From contig BPIR01000003.1 of assembly GCA_026004215.1 (NCBI GenBank), positions 438,879 through 502,878 of the forward strand: DNA of 64,000 nt. The letters are read 5' to 3'. The stretch comes from Candidatus Binatia bacterium. GTDB taxonomy: Bacteria > Desulfobacterota > Binatia > HRBIN30. Positions 29,056 through 38,091 of this stretch are shown here, one piece after another (position 1 is the stretch's first letter; every line of letters begins with the position of its first letter). Under the pieces are notes generated by a model. That model saw only the letters and a program-made list of their open reading frames with translations. It did no database searches and was not told the DNA's origin. Made by a program: the position numbers and the translations under genes.

Positions 29056-29292
29056 TTACGTTCCGCGAGACGAAGGAACGGGCCAGGTGTAACAGAGCAG
29101 GCATGACGCTGCGCGCATCCGCATGATGCGGATGCTTGACGAGAAACGGGATCGCGCACGCTCGAAGAAAAGGGGCAGGTTTTCCAAGTCGACCGGTGTT
29201 TTGTATAGAGGTCCCTTGGGCCGGAAATCGCGGACTTGTTCTATCCGAACTTCGTCGTCATCGTGGCGAAGGCGAGGGCGCCGGTACGTCAT
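29056..29292 (-). CDS. hypothetical small protein with strong ribosome site
   Basis: A 78-codon frame beginning MTYRRPRLRHDDDEVRIEQV. The ATG (29290-29292) has GGGAGGAG at 29298-29305, 5 bases upstream, an unusually good site for a spurious frame. The first 50 residues are strongly charged; the last 30 include a perfect palindrome (29115-29135) and look less like protein. No family is recognised. It may be a short gene whose 3' end is non-coding-like. Confidence 0.4.
   Translation of the reverse strand: MTYRRPRLRHDDDEVRIEQVRDFRPKGPLYKTPVDLENLPLFFERARSRFSSSIRIMRMRAASCLLCYTWPVPSSRGT
29115..29135. repeat. 21-base perfect palindrome
   Basis: GCATCCGCAT-G-ATGCGGATGC: ten complementary bases on each side of one centre base, or an 8-base stem with a 5-base loop. 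No T-tract follows on either strand. It could be a protein-binding site, a transcript-end hairpin or a repeat-element remnant. Confidence 0.6.
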
Positions 29293-30109
29293 GTTTTCTC
29301 CTCCCAGGATCTCTGTCGCCCTAGTCCTCCGCTGGAGCTCGTGACCCGGCCGCTCGACGGGATTGCTCCTCTGGCAACACGCGCAGTAACCGGCCCCTAG
29401 GCGGACACACCCAGAAGGCGAGCGAGGTCCCGCGCGATCACACACCGCCGTCCGATTTCGCTTGCCCCGCTTCTCCCCAATCTCAACGGACGCGCGGCGG
29501 ACGGCTGCTTCCGGGCTCGCGTAAAAGAAAGGGTTTAGGTCCGTGCGGAATTCCTCGTGGTCGTTTTCGAGATCCGCCGCAGCGCCTTCGTCTTTGCGCG
29601 GTTATGCCAGCGCTGCGCCGTTGCATGGGAGAAGATCCCAGAGAACCGTCCGTCGCGGTGCGGAAAGCCGTGCGTCCTTTCGCTTTTCTCCTCGTGGATG
29701 TGCGTTCAACGTTCATCTGTGAGGCGGATCGGGATTCCGCTGTTCCAGGGGAACACTGCAGTCCTGATCGCCCACGTCAACTAATCCGGGCTTGTGAGGC
29801 TTGCAAACGGCTCACGCGTGGTATCGGGGTGCCCGCGCCCTCACAAAGCGAATTTGGACAAGAGTGACACGGACAATGTCGCCCGGAAGCGCGGCATTGT
29901 CCTCAGCCTGAGGTCCCGTCGCAGCTTCAGGGATGTGGTCAAGTAGCTGTGCTACGGCCCGCCACAGACTCGAGGGGGTGCGCCGGATTCGCGGACCAAT
30001 CCTGCGCCGACCGAGACGCCGCGCGACGCACCCCTGGTGAGTTCGAGGTGGTCTGCGACCACGAGCCCGAACAGTTCCGAGAGACGGGGAGCGACCGGGT
30101 CAAGCCTCG
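29293..30109. other. gene-poor region
   Basis: No reading frame here has convincing composition, start and ribosome site. It contains the hairpin at 29871-29902. The sequence reads like decayed coding DNA between the small gene at 29.1 kb and the broken Rhs/FecR frame. Confidence 0.5.
29871..29902. other. 8-base-stem hairpin
   Basis: GGACAATG (29871-29878) pairs perfectly with CATTGTCC (29895-29902) across a 16-base GC-rich loop that may form a further short stem. No T-tract is adjacent. The role is unknown. Confidence 0.5.
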
Positions 30110-31162
30110 TCAGCCTTTGATACACATCACGCCCCCGTTGGTTTCGATCTCGAGCGAGTCACCGCGTTTCGACATCTTGTTGTAGACTCTGCCAGCCTTG
30201 AGCCAAGTGCCTTTCCACGATGGATTCATGTCGTAACGCACCTGAGTCTCGCTCTCGATGCGGACGGTCGTGTTCTTGTTGATGCCGACGCGGCCACCAG
30301 AATACTGATCGATGACCGCGAAAGTGTCAGGCCCTGTGAGGATCTCGTCGCCAATGAAAATGGGCGTGCCTGGGCGGCCGTTGAAGGCTCTTCCAGCACG
30401 ACGGATCGTCAAAAGAGGCGGACCCTGTCCGTGCAGTTTCACCTCGAGTATCTTGCCCACGGGCACTTCGCGCTCGCCGTCGCTGATGCCGTACGTTGCG
30501 TACAGCTCGGGGTCCGCCTGCGCATCACCCCCATCGCCGCTGTCGAGATCGAGATCGGCCATCTGGCCCGTGATGCTCGTCACCCGCAGCACCACTCCGT
30601 TCGGCTCGCCTTCCCACACCCCCCGTGCGGAGTCGTAGACGCCGTAGGGCACCTCGATCCCGACCGGAAAGCCGAGGAAGTTCTCCACGTAGAGCGGCAG
30701 CGAGGGGCTGAACTCGGTGTGCTCGGTGCCCGCTGCCAGCGCCTCGTCGCAGTCGAAGGAGGCGGCGTAGGTATAGTTGCTCGTCGGCGGCAGCTCGGCC
30801 GGCATCGCCGCCTCGCCCATCGGCCCCACGGTGACCTCCGTCACGCGCACCGTGCACCGGGCAAGCGCTGCCGTGCTGCCGTCCGCGAATCGCAGCTCGC
30901 CCGTGACGGCGGGCGGAAACAGCAGCATGGCGCGCCGGGTGCCGTCGGCATCGCTCTGCATGCTCGACCGATGCACCTGCCACGCCGTTGTAGTGCCGGA
31001 GAGATCGATGGCGGTTGCCACGGTGTCCAGCGGCGTCATCACGATGTCGTCCACTACCGCCCAGTCCTGCCAGGCGGGCTGCACCTGGCGTTGCACCGTG
31101 ACGAAGCCGTCTTTCCGGAAGTCGATCGTGATTGGAATCGACTCCGGATTCTGACCCTGCAC
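30110..31162 (-). pseudogene. Rhs/YD-type N-terminal segment joined to a truncated FecR domain
   Basis: A 350-residue frame with no signal peptide. Residues about 1-215 resemble a segment found in the N-terminal part of large Rhs/YD-repeat proteins (AIDLSGTTTAWQVHRSS, MPAELPPTSNYTYA, YVENFLGFPVG). Residues about 225-350 resemble a FecR-type sensor/surface domain, ending IETNGGVMCIKG. The stop falls exactly where FecR domains normally continue, and the expected export signal and YD repeats are absent. It is therefore probably a fragment or chimera. It could be expressed as a cytosolic relic; more likely a pseudogene. Confidence 0.55.
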
Positions 31163-31923
31163 GATCGCGCGCGTAGTGGCGGCGATTCGTCGAAGCCGCG
31201 GCCGCTGAGGCTTTCGGCCGCCTTGCAGCGAGTCAGCGACATGATCGCTTCATTGAGGACAAATCGGTCTGCATGCCGGTATTGTTGCGGTCTAGAGGCG
31301 AACGCCGGCGGGGCCTGCCCGGACAGCCGGATGGCGGCCCGATGTGTACGCGCGGGAAGTCCGCAGGACAACTGGCCGATAGCATCGGAGTGCCCGTCGT
31401 CGCTCCGATGGGCAGCAGGGTGGAGGTCGGTGGCGGTGTGTCATTCGCCGGCCGGCATGATCCGGGCACCTGCCCGATGGCGATGTGATGCGGGCCGGCA
31501 TTGGGGCAGCCGTCCATGCGAGGCCGGCTCGCGCAGCCTCCACGTACCCAACGTACCTCAGAACCACCGGTGCGGCGTTATTGAGAATGGCGAGTTGAAG
31601 GCCCTGGACGGCACCGGTTTCGCCAGAGAGAGCGAAAGGATGGCCGCAGGCTTGTCACGGCACTTGATCGCAGAAACTCTAGTTTGGTCCGGCTGTGGCG
31701 CCGGTACTCCACCGAGAAGCCCACGTATTCCGATGCACGCCCCAGGGCGACGTTCACGCACCTAGGGTTTGTGAGCTGCGGCTCAGTGCCATGGTCGCCA
31801 CCGATGTCTTCACCCGGCCGTCAGGTCGAACGTGCGAGCCTGCGTCGCAACCGCCGGATACGGGCAGTGTTTTGGGTCTTCGGCGCTCGAACCATGCCGC
31901 ACAATGGCTGCGGTGTTTTGCGG
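31163..31923. other. gene-poor region beside the Rhs/FecR fragment
   Basis: Apart from the possible toxin remnant at 31273-31488, nothing here has coding character on either strand. Codon composition is mixed and no ribosome site precedes a usable start. Confidence 0.5.
31273..31488 (+). pseudogene. possible remnant of a polymorphic-toxin C-terminus
   Basis: A 71-codon frame containing AGQLADSIGVPVVAPMGSRV (about 34-53). This recalls the 'AxxLAdxLGVPVxAP' segment that ends several Rhs and filamentous-type toxin proteins. The motif is partial, no start signal is seen, and it lies opposite in strand to the neighbouring Rhs-like fragment. Treat as a weak remnant hint. Confidence 0.25.
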
Positions 31924-32256
31924 TCAGAAAATCAGCGAGAAGAGTTTCACGTTCCAGGGGACGAAGGAACAAACGAGGTGTACGAGGGCAACCAGGGTTG
32001 CCGCACCGCGGACCGCTGAATGATGGCGATACTGGTGCAACAAAAACAAAATCCCGCACGCTTGCGCTTTGAAGAGCAACAGAGTGTTTTCTACACCGAG
32101 CAGTGCAAAGGTGGAGCGCAGCAGCGGGTTCGCTTCTCCGAAGCCCAAGCGCAGCCCTTGGTAGGTGGCGACTCCGTCAAAGATCTGCAGCGCAAGGTTG
32201 AGTAGGAATAAGTCGTGCAGAGTACGTTCCCGCCAAGGAGTCGCTACAGCGATCAT
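31924..32256 (-). CDS. small membrane protein, DUF5658-like
   Basis: A 110-residue protein with three hydrophobic helices (about 15-33, 45-66, 82-103). The motif LQIFDGVATYQGLRLGFGEANPLLR fits DUF5658, a family of short membrane proteins of unknown role; I quote it as two parts: DGVATYQGLRLGFG and EANPLLR. Its ATG shares ATGA with the stop of the preceding CoA-transferase, so translation is coupled. It is last in the three-gene unit. Confidence 0.7.
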   Translation of the reverse strand: MIAVATPWRERTLHDLFLLNLALQIFDGVATYQGLRLGFGEANPLLRSTFALLGVENTLLLFKAQACGILFLLHQYRHHSAVRGAATLVALVHLVCSFVPWNVKLFSLIF

Positions 32257-33461
32257 CGCAGTACCCCACCTCTTCGAAGCGCCTCGATACGGGCAGCATC
32301 GTAGCCCAGAATGTCACGGAGCACTTGGTCGGTGTGTTCGCCAAGCAGTGGGGCGGGGCGAGAGACCTCGCACGGAGTGCCCTCCATCTTCCAGGGAATG
32401 CCCAAATGTAGCTTTCGACCCACTTCAGGGTGTTCCAGCTCGACAAAGAAGCCCTCGGAGCGCAGATGCTCGTCCTCGGCAATGTCGCGGCTGTCATAGC
32501 AAGGAAATGCCGGGATCCCCTCTGCCTGAAGCAGGGCAGTTACCTCGCGCGGCGACCGTTGTATGGTCCACGATTCTATTGCCTGTTCGATCGATTCTAT
32601 CGCCTCACGACGTCCAGCTTGATGGCGGAGCGTGGGATGTTCTGCGAGGTCCTCGCGGCCCATCACTCGGGCGAGCTTGACCCATTCTTCATCGTCACGC
32701 ACGGCAATGGCGACCCACCGTTGTTCCCCAGCGCAACGAAAAATGCCGTGGGGTGCCATGAGAGGGTCGCGGTTGCCGTTTCGTTCCGGCTGTGTACCAT
32801 GCCAGGCGTACTCGATGACCGCCTCGGGAATGACGGCGATCGTTGTTTCCCATTGGGACAGGTCGATAAATTGGCCCTCTCCTGTTTCCTCCCGGTGCCA
32901 GAGCGCCGCCAAAACGGCAAAGGCTGCATGCAACCCAGCGGTGGGATCGCCGTAGGAAATTCCCACGTGCATCGGGGGAAAGCCCGGGTACCCCGTTAAT
33001 GACGAAAGCCCCGACAAGGGTACTTGAGCCGGCCCGTACGACACGTATTCTTTTTCCGGTCCTGTCGCCCCGTAACCAGACATCGAGATCATGATGATGT
33101 CCGGGCGTACAGAGCGGAGCTCGGAGTATCCCAGACCCAACCGCTCCATCACCCCGCTGGCGAAGTTTTCGCAAACGACGTCGCAGTGTCTGACGAGGTC
33201 CTTGGCAACCGTGACGGCATCCGGGTGTTTGAGATCGAGTGCGATGCTGTACTTCCCTTGGTTGTACTGGTTGAAGTAACCACTGCGGTTGATCCCGGGC
33301 TGGCCGTCTGGCCAGGGTGGCAGCAACCGTGTCACGCACGGTCGCGCCGCACTTTCGATGCGGATGACCTCTGCTCCTAGGTGTGCAAGTTGCAGGGTGC
33401 AGAATGGTCCCGCCCAAACCCAAGTAAAGTCCGCAACGCGAATACCTTCGAGGGGTCTCAT
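32253..33461 (-). CDS. class III CoA-transferase, catalytic Asp present
   Basis: A 402-residue CaiB/BaiF-type enzyme that transfers CoA between carboxylates. The N-terminus reads MRPLEGIRVADFTWVWAGPF, and the GD motif (HVGISYGDPTAG) puts the catalytic aspartate at 172. The long frame extends 114 codons further upstream, but that overlaps the adjacent gene; the ATG at 33459-33461 gives the family N-terminus and shares ATGA with the preceding stop. It is the middle gene of a coupled trio. Because its partner has Glu in place of Asp, a two-subunit enzyme with one active site is possible. Confidence 0.85.
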   Translation of the reverse strand: MRPLEGIRVADFTWVWAGPFCTLQLAHLGAEVIRIESAARPCVTRLLPPWPDGQPGINRSGYFNQYNQGKYSIALDLKHPDAVTVAKDLVRHCDVVCENFASGVMERLGLGYSELRSVRPDIIMISMSGYGATGPEKEYVSYGPAQVPLSGLSSLTGYPGFPPMHVGISYGDPTAGLHAAFAVLAALWHREETGEGQFIDLSQWETTIAVIPEAVIEYAWHGTQPERNGNRDPLMAPHGIFRCAGEQRWVAIAVRDDEEWVKLARVMGREDLAEHPTLRHQAGRREAIESIEQAIESWTIQRSPREVTALLQAEGIPAFPCYDSRDIAEDEHLRSEGFFVELEHPEVGRKLHLGIPWKMEGTPCEVSRPAPLLGEHTDQVLRDILGYDAARIEALRRGGVLR

Positions 33462-34669
33462 CGAGTGGCCTCCGTCGCACTTGCGGCAAAGCTCCACGGG
33501 GTCCCCCGACCCATTGCCTCGATCACCTGTTGATTGTGCTCGCCCAGTTTGGGTGCTGGGCGCCGCAGCTTCCACGGCGTGGCCGAAAGTTGGTACGGCG
33601 CGCCGGGGAAGGTGGTCCGCCCGGCGCCGGGTTGCTCGATGGTGGCGAAAAAACCACGGGCGCGGAGATGGTCGGAATTCAAAAGATCGCCCATAGTGGA
33701 CACTGGGGCAAGCGGAATCCGTCGCGATTGCCCGGCGTGATACAGCTCCGCCACCGATTGCGTCGCCATCCACTCTTGGATCAAGAGCTTCAATGCGTCC
33801 CAATTCCGCGCTCGCGAGAGGCGATCGGCAAAGATTTCCAATTGGGCCCAGTCGGGGTTCCCCATCAGTTCGACAAGGCTATGCCACTGATGCTCTTCCA
33901 CGCAGCAAACAAAAATCCAGCCGTCTCGACATTCGAAAAAATCCAAGGGCTGGATTGGCTTTTGGCCCAGGCGCGAAGCAATCAAACCCATGTACGGGTA
34001 GTACTCGAAGGTCAGTTCCAGGATGGATGCAACGCATTGCTGAATCGAGACAACCACATGTTGCCCGACGCCTGTTTTGCGCCGGGCAAACAGGGCGCCC
34101 AAGCCAGCCACAGCGGCATTCAACGCGCCCTGGAATTCCGCTTGTAGGCCAAAAGGTTTCAAGGGCGGAAGATCATCACTGCCAGGACCGGCCCCGTTGA
34201 GATACGCCAGTCCACCCGCAGCCCACAAGGTGAGGTCACTCGCCTCGTAAGTGCGATGAGGGCCACGCAGTCCAAACGGGGTGACGGACACTTCGACGAG
34301 CCTGGGGTTTGCACGGGCCAAACCTTCATACTCCAAACCAAGGTGGCGCACGCGGTTCGGAGAAACGTTATGGATGAGCATGTCGGCGTCGCGGACGAGT
34401 GCCTGCAAAAGCTCCTGGCCCTCAGCGGTCGCCAGATCGGCGGTGACGCCTCGTTTATTGCAGTTGAGGTAAATGAAAAGGCCACTGGCATTCAGGTCCG
34501 GACTCTTCCCGGGAAAAGGGCCACGAAGTCGGGCGGGGTCACCCCACGGCGGCTCGACTTTGATGACTTCGGCGCCGAGGTCTGCGAACAGCTTGCTCGC
34601 GTACGCGGCCGACACAAGTCCGCCGCACTCCACAATTTTCAAACCGTTTAACGCAGCGTCGCGCTTCAT
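33458..34669 (-). CDS. class III CoA-transferase with Glu at the catalytic position
   Basis: A 403-residue CaiB/BaiF family protein. N-terminal LKIVECGGLVSAAYASKLFADLG aligns with the family (quoted as LKIVECGGLVSAAYAS plus KLFADLG). At the nucleophile site the usual GD is replaced by AE (FGLQAEFQGAL), so Glu178 occupies the Asp position. It may be a non-catalytic partner of the Asp-containing subunit encoded 4 bases downstream, as in heteromeric CoA-transferases. Alternatively Glu might still work. The first gene of the coupled minus-strand trio. Confidence 0.8.
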   Translation of the reverse strand: MKRDAALNGLKIVECGGLVSAAYASKLFADLGAEVIKVEPPWGDPARLRGPFPGKSPDLNASGLFIYLNCNKRGVTADLATAEGQELLQALVRDADMLIHNVSPNRVRHLGLEYEGLARANPRLVEVSVTPFGLRGPHRTYEASDLTLWAAGGLAYLNGAGPGSDDLPPLKPFGLQAEFQGALNAAVAGLGALFARRKTGVGQHVVVSIQQCVASILELTFEYYPYMGLIASRLGQKPIQPLDFFECRDGWIFVCCVEEHQWHSLVELMGNPDWAQLEIFADRLSRARNWDALKLLIQEWMATQSVAELYHAGQSRRIPLAPVSTMGDLLNSDHLRARGFFATIEQPGAGRTTFPGAPYQLSATPWKLRRPAPKLGEHNQQVIEAMGRGTPWSFAASATEATR

Positions 34670-34950
34670 GAAAACTGTGCTGACTGCCCGCCGATATCAT
34701 AGAGGGGCAACGCACACCAGCACGGTCGTCGTGACCGAGCCTGGGTGATTTCGCTGCGCCCCCCAAGCCCGTAAGTTGCACTTAGGTGTTCCATCCTTGC
34801 ACGATCGGTGCTTGAATGCGTGCCGCTCCGGCAAGGGAGAATGTGCTTGACATTACCCGATGTACGGTGGTGAGTTGCAGCGAATGGCGATTGGCGGCAA
34901 GCACTGCTCGACTCGGGCACAACGCAATCTAGTCTGAGAGAGGGTTTACG

Positions 34951-35679
34951 ATGCGAATATGCGAGTCAGCTTTCCTGCGTCGTTGGGTGGCTTGTGTGGG
35001 AAGCGTGGTGTGGTTGGCGTTAGCTGGGTGTGGTAGCGATGGCTCGTCCGCAGTGATGGTGCCTCCGGTGGGCGATGGCAACGAGCCCATTGTGACGGGT
35101 TTTGTGTTTGCCCCAAATGGGGTGATGGCGAGCAGCTCTCCGACCCGGCTTTTCCAGTATGCGTTCGACGGTTTGTTCGCGAGCCCCGCATCGGCGGTGC
35201 AGGGCGTGAGCCCTGTCGGGGCGGGCGTTCCCGTTTCCTTGGTGGAACTGGACTGGGTGGATTTTGCGGACGGCCGCATAGATAGCCCCTTGCCGCTGGA
35301 TCTCGATACGTTCACAGAGGCAGACGGGCGTTACCGCATCGTGGATCCGGAAGCGAGAGATGTCCTGGGCTGTCGCAAGATGCTGATTGCAGGCGCGGGC
35401 AACACAGTGATGCGTGCGCTCGTCTTCGGGCGCGAGGTCGACATTGACCCAGCTTCCGAGGCGCTGGTGCGCGTGCTGTTGGATTTTGTTTCCGGCTCTA
35501 CTGCACAGCTCTGCGATTTCAACGCGAGCGAATTGCAACGGCTTCGGCAGCGAGTCCAGGATGTGACATTCACCGCACGTGGCAACTCGGTTGCAGAGGC
35601 AAGCGCCGCCGCCTACGAGTTGGCACGTCGTAACCGCTCGCTGCAGCAAGCTCTTCTGGCCGCCGCAACGACCGAGTAA
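34951..35679 (+). CDS. hypothetical lipoprotein
   Basis: A 242-residue predicted lipoprotein: hydrophobic leader with lipobox LAGC (Cys27). A Gly/Ser/Pro-rich segment follows, then a domain of unknown type with a carboxypeptidase-regulatory-like feel (VPVSLVELDW, EADGRYRIVD). The C-terminal third is helical. GAGAGAGGG at 34936-34944 supports the ATG. No family is recognised. The 281-base gap before it contains a TTGACA at 34847-34852 but no clear -10 box. Confidence 0.65.
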   Translation: MRICESAFLRRWVACVGSVVWLALAGCGSDGSSAVMVPPVGDGNEPIVTGFVFAPNGVMASSSPTRLFQYAFDGLFASPASAVQGVSPVGAGVPVSLVELDWVDFADGRIDSPLPLDLDTFTEADGRYRIVDPEARDVLGCRKMLIAGAGNTVMRALVFGREVDIDPASEALVRVLLDFVSGSTAQLCDFNASELQRLRQRVQDVTFTARGNSVAEASAAAYELARRNRSLQQALLAAATTE

Positions 35680-35798
35680 GCCCGCAAACAGTCACAAGAG
35701 ATTTGGTGTTCGCGAAGCTGGACAGAGATCGCGACAATCCCGAAACAACGTTCCCTCCCCGGCTAGGTCCAGGCTCACCCGGGGAGACGTGAGCTAGC

Positions 35799-36080
35799 TC
35801 AAGCGAGCGACCCTCGAATTGCTTCCCTGAGCGCGGGGGGTAGAACCGAGAGGAGCTCCGTCGGTTCGCTTGGTTCCTCACGATAGTGCCAGGCCACCAT
35901 GAAGTCGGTGTGCGAGAATTCCTGAGCATTCCACTTGGCAAACACTTGCCATCCTGAGGTGAGGGACGTGCGGCAAAGTAAGTGCACTTCGTGCTTTTCT
36001 GTCACGCCGATAGCTGCGCGCTCGCTCGGGGTCATTGCGAACAACACGTAATCGGGATGTTTCGTGGTCACGAAGAACAT
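35799..36080 (-). CDS. hypothetical protein, 93 residues
   Basis: A short protein starting MFFVTTKHPDYVLFAMTPSE. It has no signal peptide or membrane segment, one Cys in HLLCRT, and a C-terminal LPPALREAIRGS helix. It lies 3 bases after the next upstream gene on the same strand, which suggests co-expression with that unknown protein. No family is recognised. Confidence 0.55.
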   Translation of the reverse strand: MFFVTTKHPDYVLFAMTPSERAAIGVTEKHEVHLLCRTSLTSGWQVFAKWNAQEFSHTDFMVAWHYREEPSEPTELLSVLPPALREAIRGSLA

Positions 36081-36083
36081 TGT

Positions 36084-36770
36084 TCAGTTCTCCCCGGTCG
36101 CCGATCGAATCTCGGGACACACTCCTAAAGCGCCGTGCCGGACCGCCGCGGAATAGCTGAAAATTTGCAGGCCGCTCGCGCCAAAACCGCCGACATTCAC
36201 GTAGCCACCGTCAATCGTGGTCGAGGATGACCAGTCCCATTCGCGCTCGAGCAGGCGTTTGCCCCGTGAGAGAAAAAAGAGCAACGAGTCGTAAACGATT
36301 TCCACCGCCAAGCGCCGCCCCACCTTGAGGCCGTGCAACTGCCATCGTTGGCCCCACTGCTCCAGAAGACGACTTTGCTCGTTGTATGTACGATTGCGGG
36401 AACTAGGTAAGGTTTCTTTGCGTACGAGCGCCCAACCCGGTCTGGGTGTTTCGGTGCGCGAAAGGGGCTCCAGCAGGATTCCCCACTCCTCTTTTAGTTG
36501 ATAGCCCACTTGCCGGAGAAATCGCTGGTCGAACAAATTTGGAAACGTTTCGATGGCCCGTTCCAACACAAACGGACGGTCTCCGAGCGTCGCGACGCGG
36601 TAGACAAGTGCCATCCCTTCGCCGGCAGCCTCGCGCAAGATCTCGGCGTCAAACGGCGGCGGAGGAACCGGAGAACCAATAGAACTCGCGAAAGCCCGCT
36701 CGACCTCTTGCGGGCCAAGGTAGTCGCTACCGAACAACTCCTCCGCATGGGAGAGCGACACGAAATTCAT
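36084..36770 (-). CDS. hypothetical protein, 228 residues
   Basis: A soluble protein with no signal peptide. Central segment KEEWGILLEPLSR and RRLAVEIVYDSLLFFLSRGKRLL, and a C-terminal Gly-rich strand stretch (GGYVNVGGFGASGLQIFSY). It precedes the 93-residue protein by 3 bases on the same strand, forming a small unknown unit next to the dGTPase. No function can be assigned. Confidence 0.6.
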   Translation of the reverse strand: MNFVSLSHAEELFGSDYLGPQEVERAFASSIGSPVPPPPFDAEILREAAGEGMALVYRVATLGDRPFVLERAIETFPNLFDQRFLRQVGYQLKEEWGILLEPLSRTETPRPGWALVRKETLPSSRNRTYNEQSRLLEQWGQRWQLHGLKVGRRLAVEIVYDSLLFFLSRGKRLLEREWDWSSSTTIDGGYVNVGGFGASGLQIFSYSAAVRHGALGVCPEIRSATGEN

Positions 36771-36915
36771 TGGCGCCGTATAGCAAAGTGCCGGAATCGC
36801 TCAACCGAATGTCGGTGGCGTTCTGGTCGGACAAGGAGGCCGCGGGCCACGCGCTTGGCAATCGCCCCGCGCCTTGAATTGCGAGGCCGTACGGCGGCGA
36901 CGTATAAGATCCTTG

Positions 36916-38070
36916 ATGACCAGAGACGAACTGCTGCAGATGGAAAACACGTTTCTCGCTCCGTACGCGACCCGTAGTTCCGCCAGCCGCGGGAGGTCCC
37001 ATCCGGAAGAGGAGCACACTTTTCGGCTCCCTTTTCAGAGAGACCGGGACCGGATCATTCACTCCACAGCGTTCCGGCGGCTGGAGTACAAGACACAGGT
37101 GTTCGTCAATCACGAAGGCGACTACTACCGAACCCGTCTGACGCACACGATGGAGGCGGCCCAAATTGCCCGGACAGTGGCGCAAGCGCTGCGCTTGAAC
37201 CAAGACTTGGCTGAGGCCATCGCTTTGGCCCATGACCTCGGGCACACACCCTTTGGCCACGCTGGGGAACGTGTGTTGCACCGGCTGATGGAGCCCTACG
37301 GCGGCTTCGAACATAACGCCCAGAGCCTCCGCATCGTGGAAGTTCTGGAGGAGCGGTACCCGCAGTTCAAAGGGCTGAACCTGACTTGGGAAGTGCGCGA
37401 GGGGATCGTGAAACATTCTCCTCCGTACGACAAGCCGCTCGCTCAGCGGTTCGATCCGGGCATGGCCCCGTCGCTGGAGGCGCAGATCGTGGATTATGCC
37501 GACGAAATTGCCTACAACACGCACGACATCGATGACGGGCTCAAGTCGGGATTGCTCGATCCCGAACAACTGGAAGCGGTGCGGCTGTGGCGTGAAACCT
37601 ACGGTGCCATTCGCCAGCAGTGGCCGAGTGCGGGCTTTCGGATTTGGCGCTACCAAGTGCAACGCAGCCTGATCAACCTGTTTGTGATGGACCTGATCGA
37701 AGCAACCCGGGCCAGAATAGCTCGGGAGAGAATCGATTCCTTGGAAGCGGTTCAGGCCTTCGGGCGCCCGTTGGTAGGATTCAGCGAGGAACTGGACGAG
37801 AAGCGCATGGAGCTCAAGGAGTTTTTGTTTGCCAATCTTTACCGGCATTACCGGGTCACGCGGATGATGGCCAAGGCACAACGGGTCATGGAGGATCTCT
37901 TCCGAGCGTATCTCGGCGAACCAAGGCTTCTGCCGCCGCACATTCTGGGCCGGTGCGAGCGTGACGGGGAAGCACTGGAGCGGGTGGTTTGCGACTACAT
38001 CGCCGGGATGACGGATCGTTTTGCTCTCGAAGAGCACCGCAAGTTGTTCGACCCCGAGGAGCGCGTCTGA
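36916..38070 (+). CDS. dgt: deoxyguanosinetriphosphate triphosphohydrolase-like HD protein
   Basis: A 384-residue HD-superfamily enzyme that cleaves dNTPs to nucleoside and triphosphate, as in dGTPase. Metal ligands are visible as His77 in RLTHTME and the His106-Asp107 pair in AHDLGHTPFGHAG. The N-terminal RDRDRIIHSTAFRRLEYKTQ block (about 42-61) is also a family signature. I chose the ATG at 36916; the frame opens earlier with a TTG at 36874. The ribosome site is weak. The family controls dNTP pools or DNA quality. Confidence 0.88.
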   Translation: MTRDELLQMENTFLAPYATRSSASRGRSHPEEEHTFRLPFQRDRDRIIHSTAFRRLEYKTQVFVNHEGDYYRTRLTHTMEAAQIARTVAQALRLNQDLAEAIALAHDLGHTPFGHAGERVLHRLMEPYGGFEHNAQSLRIVEVLEERYPQFKGLNLTWEVREGIVKHSPPYDKPLAQRFDPGMAPSLEAQIVDYADEIAYNTHDIDDGLKSGLLDPEQLEAVRLWRETYGAIRQQWPSAGFRIWRYQVQRSLINLFVMDLIEATRARIARERIDSLEAVQAFGRPLVGFSEELDEKRMELKEFLFANLYRHYRVTRMMAKAQRVMEDLFRAYLGEPRLLPPHILGRCERDGEALERVVCDYIAGMTDRFALEEHRKLFDPEERV

Positions 38071-38091
38071 GAGAGGATGCCGGTTTCGAGA

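Noticed and set aside
30431..31765. Long open frame of 444 codons on the plus strand.
   Set aside because: It is antisense to the Rhs/FecR-like frame, is rich in Arg and His like a GC-driven shadow, and has no ribosome site.
33462..33803. N-terminal extension of the CoA-transferase to 516 residues.
   Set aside because: It overlaps the adjacent CoA-transferase in another frame; the coupled ATG at 33461 matches family starts.
34847..34875. Sigma-70 promoter starting with TTGACA upstream of the lipoprotein gene.
   Set aside because: At 16-18 base spacing the -10 position reads GTGAGT or similar, not a TATAAT-like box.
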